This document shows positions 6,211 to 8,827 of a stretch of DNA of 8,827 nt, piece by piece. This stretch comes from an uncultured Thiomonas sp. (GTDB lineage Bacteria > Pseudomonadota > Gammaproteobacteria > Burkholderiales > Burkholderiaceae_C): NCBI GenBank assembly GCA_937927695.1, contig CALBRU010000160.1:1-8827 (forward strand), written 5' to 3'. The position numbers and the translations under genes are program-made. Position 1 is the first letter of the stretch, and each line of letters opens with the position of its first letter. The notes below the pieces were generated by a model. That model did no database searches and had not been told where the DNA came from. It saw only the letters and a program-made list of their open reading frames with translations.

Positions 6211-7569
6211 ATGCAAGACCAAGCCCTAGACGCCATTCGAACGCCACCGCACTCCATCGAGGCAGAGCAGTCGGTGCTGGGTGGGCTGTTGCTCGACAAC
6301 CAGGCCTTTGACAAGGTGGCCGATCTGCTGGTGGCGGCGCAGTTTTACCGGTTCGAGCATCGGACGATTTTCCAGGCCATCGCCGACCTGATCAATCTGA
6401 GCAAACCGGCTGACGTGATCACCGTGCTGGAGGCGCTGCAGTCCATCGGCAAGCACGAAGAGTGCGGCGGGCTGCCTTACCTGAATTCGCTGGCGCAGTG
6501 CGTGCCCAGTGCGGCGAACATCCGCCGATATGCCGAGATCGTGCGTGAGCGCGCGGTGCTGCGCCAACTGGTGACCATCAGCGACGACATTGCACAGAAC
6601 GCGCTCAACCCGCAAGGCCGGGGCGTGCAGCAGATTCTCGACGAGGCCGAGTCGCGCATCTTCGCCATCTCGGAAGAGGGGGCCAAGTCGGCCGCGGGCT
6701 TCCAGTCGATGAAGGGCCTGCTGGGCGAACTGCTCAAACGCGTGAGCGAGTTGGCCGAGCGCGGCGGTGCCGATACCACCGGGGTGCCCACGGGTTTTGC
6801 CGACCTGGACCGGATGACTGCGGGTTTGCAGCCGGGTGATCTGGTCATCGTTGCCGGACGTCCTTCCATGGGCAAGACGGCGTTTTCGCTGAATATTGCC
6901 GAACATGTGGCGATCAATGAGCAACTGCCGGTGGCGGTGTTCAGTATGGAAATGGGCGCGTCGCAGCTGGTGTTGCGCGTGGTGGGTTCGATGGGACGGA
7001 TCGACCAGAGCCATTTGCGTACCGGCCAGCTCACCGAAGACGAGTGGACGCGGCTGCCCGAAACCATCGAACGCTTGCAGGACGTGCACATGCACATCGA
7101 TGAAACCCCGGCGCTCAATCCGCTGGAACTGCGGGCGCGTTCGCGCCGTCTGGCCCGTCAGTTTGGCGGACGGCTCGGCTTGATTGTGGTGGATTACTTG
7201 CAGCTCATGTCGTCGTCGCGCGACGGCGAGAACCGCGCCACCGAAATCTCCGAGATTTCGCGCTCGCTCAAGGCCCTGGCCAAGGAACTGCATTGCCCGG
7301 TGATCGCGCTGTCGCAGCTCAATCGCGACCTCGAAAAACGCACCGACAAACGACCGGTGATGAGCGATCTGCGTGAATCGGGCGCCATCGAGCAGGACGC
7401 CGACGTGATCCTGTTCATCTACCGCGACGAGGTCTACAACAAAGACTCGAAAGACGCTGGGGTAGCTGAAGTCATCATTGGCAAACAACGTAGCGGGCCG
7501 ATCGGCGTGGTGCATCTCGCCTTCCTCAAGCCGCTGACACGGTTTGAGAATCTGACGCGCGAATTCTGA
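6211..7569 (+). CDS. dnaB: replicative DNA helicase DnaB
   Basis: DnaB is the hexameric 5'-3' helicase that unwinds DNA at the replication fork. The 452-residue protein has the N-terminal helical collar domain (PPHSIEAEQSVLGGLLLDNQ at about 11-30), a linker, and a RecA-like ATPase domain with Walker A GRPSMGKT at 216-223 (Lys222), Walker B LIVVDYLQLM with Asp328, SQLNRDLEKR, and the C-terminal GKQRSGPIG with the expected arginine finger at Arg427. No intein or insertion interrupts it. ATG 6211 is chosen because MQDQALDAIRTPPHS is a normal N-terminus; a start at 6142 would add 23 residues lying in the hairpin region and unlike the family. No clear Shine-Dalgarno precedes ATG 6211. It follows the ribosomal protein operon, as in many proteobacteria, and is convergent with the phoH-like gene. 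Confidence 0.98.
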   Translation: MQDQALDAIRTPPHSIEAEQSVLGGLLLDNQAFDKVADLLVAAQFYRFEHRTIFQAIADLINLSKPADVITVLEALQSIGKHEECGGLPYLNSLAQCVPSAANIRRYAEIVRERAVLRQLVTISDDIAQNALNPQGRGVQQILDEAESRIFAISEEGAKSAAGFQSMKGLLGELLKRVSELAERGGADTTGVPTGFADLDRMTAGLQPGDLVIVAGRPSMGKTAFSLNIAEHVAINEQLPVAVFSMEMGASQLVLRVVGSMGRIDQSHLRTGQLTEDEWTRLPETIERLQDVHMHIDETPALNPLELRARSRRLARQFGGRLGLIVVDYLQLMSSSRDGENRATEISEISRSLKALAKELHCPVIALSQLNRDLEKRTDKRPVMSDLRESGAIEQDADVILFIYRDEVYNKDSKDAGVAEVIIGKQRSGPIGVVHLAFLKPLTRFENLTREF

Positions 7570-7586
7570 TCGCGCGTCAGATTCTC
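7546..7586. terminator. perfect 17-bp inverted repeat enclosing the dnaB stop codon
   Basis: Positions 7546-7562 and 7570-7586 are perfect reverse complements over 17 bases, separated by a seven-base spacer (7563-7569) that contains the last Phe codon and the TGA stop of dnaB. The left arm encodes the C-terminal residues E-N-L-T-R-E of DnaB. The repeat ends six bases before the stop of the convergent phoH-like gene, so a bidirectional transcription-ending or mRNA-stabilising hairpin is likely. There is no T run on either side, so it is not a classical intrinsic terminator. Confidence 0.6.
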
Positions 7587-7592
7587 CCGCGC

Positions 7593-8489
7593 TTACAGCA
7601 CTTCGCTGGCGTAGTCGGCCAGACGGCTGCGCTCGCCTCTGGCCAGAGTGACGTGGCCACTGTGGCTCCAGCCCTTGAAACGATCGACCACAAAAGTCAT
7701 GCCTGAGCTACCTTCGGTGAGGTAGGGCGTGTCGATCTGCGCGATATTGCCCATGCATACCAGCTTAGTGCCGGGGCCCGCGCGGGTGATCAGGGTTTTC
7801 ATTTGCTTGGGCGTGAGGTTCTGAGCCTCGTCGATGATGACGTATTTGTTGAGGAAGGTGCGCCCGCGCATGAAGTTCATGCTCTTGATCTTGATTTTTG
7901 AGCGGATGAGGTCTTGCGTGGCGGCCCGGCCCCACTCGCCGCCGGAGTTGCCCCCTTCGCTCTGATTGAGCACTTCGAGGTTGTCGTCGAGCGCGCCCAT
8001 CCAGGGACCCATTTTTTCTTCTTCGGTGCCTGGCAGGTAGCCGATGTCTTCGCCCACGGGAACGGTCACACGGGTCACAATGATTTCGTTATACCGGCGG
8101 GCGTCCAGCACCTGAGACAGGCCTGCGGCCAGCGCGAGCAGGGTCTTGCCGGTGCCGGCTTGTCCCGCCAAAGTGACGAAATCCACATCCGGGTCCATCA
8201 GCAGGTTGAGCGCGAAGTTCTGTTCGCGGTTGCGGGCCGTGACGCCCCAGATGGCGTTTTTCTGGTGCGTATGATCGCGCATGACCTGCAGCACAGCGGT
8301 GTTCGCGCGGATTTCCTTCACCCGCGCGTAGAACGGCGGGGCGCTGCCGCTCTCCCAATAAACCGCCTGATTGACCAGCATCTGTGCGACGAACTTGCCC
8401 TGCACCCGGTAGAAGGTGTTGCCGCCCTGCTGCCAGCTTTCGACCGACTTGGCCTGCCGATCCCAGAAGTCGGGCGGCAGCACCATCAT
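7593..8489 (-). CDS. PhoH family ATPase, C-terminal part only (5' end missing)
   Basis: This is the C-terminal 298 residues of a PhoH-like protein of the PIN-PhoH type, in which an N-terminal PIN nuclease domain is joined to a PhoH ATPase; such proteins are predicted or shown to act on RNA. Visible are MVLPPDFWDRQ, typical of the linker region, NREQNFALNLLMD, Walker A GQAGTGKT (residues 109-116 counted from position 8489), and Walker B YVIIDEAQNLTPKQM. The end is ...ADYASEVL. Intact betaproteobacterial relatives are well over 500 residues, so the PIN domain and linker are missing. The reading frame stays open leftward-coding as far as 8777, but residues encoded beyond about 8490 do not resemble PhoH and lie over a recognisable helicase gene on the other strand. 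The cut coincides with a GC drop. The gene is convergent with dnaB, a context seen in other Burkholderiales. Confidence 0.88.
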   Translation of the reverse strand: MMVLPPDFWDRQAKSVESWQQGGNTFYRVQGKFVAQMLVNQAVYWESGSAPPFYARVKEIRANTAVLQVMRDHTHQKNAIWGVTARNREQNFALNLLMDPDVDFVTLAGQAGTGKTLLALAAGLSQVLDARRYNEIIVTRVTVPVGEDIGYLPGTEEEKMGPWMGALDDNLEVLNQSEGGNSGGEWGRAATQDLIRSKIKIKSMNFMRGRTFLNKYVIIDEAQNLTPKQMKTLITRAGPGTKLVCMGNIAQIDTPYLTEGSSGMTFVVDRFKGWSHSGHVTLARGERSRLADYASEVL

Positions 8490-8491
8490 AT
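8481..8491. other. junction between host phoH and phage-like DNA
   Basis: To the left of this interval the minus strand encodes recognisable PhoH (MMVLPPDFW ends at 8489). To the right the plus strand encodes recognisable SNF2 helicase (IIWFGLTWS begins at 8485). The switch therefore falls within CACCATCATA T at 8481-8491, where a few bases could belong to either side. No direct repeat, attachment core, terminal inverted repeat, integrase or transposase is visible around it. Confidence 0.75.
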
Positions 8492-8700
8492 GGTTCGGTC
8501 TGACCTGGAGTCTTGAACTGTACCAGCAGACAAACGCCCGTCTGTGGCGCCAGGGGCAGAATTCGAAAACCGTGGTGCTGCAGCATATCATAACCGAAAA
8601 CACTATAGATAAACGCATTTTAAAGGCCCTGTCTGAAAAAGACACCGTGCAGCAAAGCCTTATTGATGCAGTTAAGGCCGATTTGGAGGTGGCAAGATGA
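8485..8700 (+). CDS. 3' end of a phage-type SNF2 family helicase gene (5' end missing)
   Basis: From about 8485 the plus strand encodes roughly the last 70 residues of an SNF2-type superfamily 2 helicase of the short kind found in phages and prophages. The diagnostic part is WFGLTWSLELYQQTNARLW followed by RQGQ, which holds helicase motif VI with its arginine fingers; then comes HIITENTIDKRILKALSEKD and a final DAVKADLEVAR, as in the C-termini of these proteins. All earlier helicase motifs (about 400 residues) are absent. The frame extends back to 8416, but that portion is the antisense of phoH. Base composition drops: I count 114 G/C in 240 bases over 8581-8820 (47.5%), against 44 of 60 in 8101-8160 of phoH, and rare ATA codons appear. 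The stop overlaps the next start as ATGA. Confidence 0.85.
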   Translation: MIWFGLTWSLELYQQTNARLWRQGQNSKTVVLQHIITENTIDKRILKALSEKDTVQQSLIDAVKADLEVAR

Positions 8701-8827
8701 CAGACCCCTACGAAAACCTCGCCCACTCGATGATCCTGCTGGCGGTCAAGGACTACCAGAAAGCACTGAAAAAACATAGAAAGCGTCTGAGGTATGAGCC
8801 CGCGCTACAGACAATATCCGAGGTGGA
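8697..8827 (+). CDS. small phage-like protein, partial at window end
   Basis: An ORF starts with ATG 8697 in an ATGA overlap with the SNF2 helicase stop, and GGAGG at 8685-8689 gives a good ribosome-binding sequence seven bases upstream. Only 43 full codons are visible before the window ends. The product begins MTDPYENLAHSMILLAVKDY and continues with QKALKKHRKRLRYEPALQT, a hydrophobic-helical then basic N-terminus. Short ORFs beginning with an A.VKDYRKALK-like motif commonly sit directly after phage SNF2 helicases in Firmicutes prophages, which fits, but no function is known to me. The tight overlap argues that it and the helicase came together as an intact phage operon piece. Confidence 0.7.
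   Translation, partial: MTDPYENLAHSMILLAVKDYQKALKKHRKRLRYEPALQTISEV

Noticed and set aside
4806..6314. A 502-codon open frame antisense to rpsF-priB-rpsR-rplI
   Set aside because: It crosses four well-identified genes and the hairpin after rplI, with no family motif. Composition-driven open frame.
6226..7515. A 429-codon open frame antisense to dnaB
   Set aside because: Shadow of dnaB; His/Gln/Arg-rich translation, no domain and no supporting ribosome-binding sequence.
8490..8777. Extension of the phoH-like gene as an N-terminus on the minus strand
   Set aside because: Residues encoded here do not resemble a PIN domain or PhoH linker, and the same bases encode a clear SNF2 helicase tail and a coupled small ORF on the plus strand. 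The open frame is accidental.

Overview
Most of this window (about 1-8485) reads as a chromosomal segment of a GC-rich betaproteobacterium, probably of the Burkholderiales. Reasons are the high GC content, an S18 with a long basic N-terminal extension, a short betaproteobacterial-type PriB, and the gene order ppsR<->ppsA followed by rpsF-priB-rpsR-rplI-dnaB with a convergent phoH-family gene. The genus cannot be fixed from sequence alone.

Left part (1-2085, leftward genes). After a terminator-like GC-rich palindrome at 17-38 come a divergent DegV-like lipid-binding protein and, 12 bases upstream of it on the same strand, ppsR, the bifunctional kinase/phosphotransferase that switches PEP synthase off and on. 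ppsA itself is transcribed divergently from a shared 140-base intergenic region and fills 2086-4473. Enzyme and regulator together control gluconeogenic conversion of pyruvate to PEP.

Middle part (4474-6120). A promoter with a consensus -10 box overlaps the end of ppsA and precedes a leader of about 125 bases that can fold around a CCG element, as expected of the S6:S18 autoregulatory leader. Then follow rpsF (S6), priB (primosomal protein N), rpsR (S18) and rplI (L9), closely packed with short gaps and ended by a strong hairpin. priB has no ATG, GTG or TTG at its expected start; the conserved N-terminus is in frame only behind CTG or ATC codons.

Right part (6121-8827). dnaB (replicative helicase) follows a second hairpin. 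Its stop codon sits in the loop of a perfect 17-bp inverted repeat, which separates it from a convergent PhoH-family ATPase gene. That gene is cut off at about 8485-8490. Beyond this point the sequence changes abruptly to lower GC and becomes the 3' end of a phage-type SNF2 helicase gene, overlapping by ATGA the start of a small phage-like ORF that runs off the window. Both genes are broken at the same point, with no integrase, transposase or attachment site visible, so the join is either a real prophage-related rearrangement or, perhaps more likely, a chimeric assembly join near a contig end.

No tRNA, rRNA, CRISPR array, insertion sequence or clear new defence system was found.
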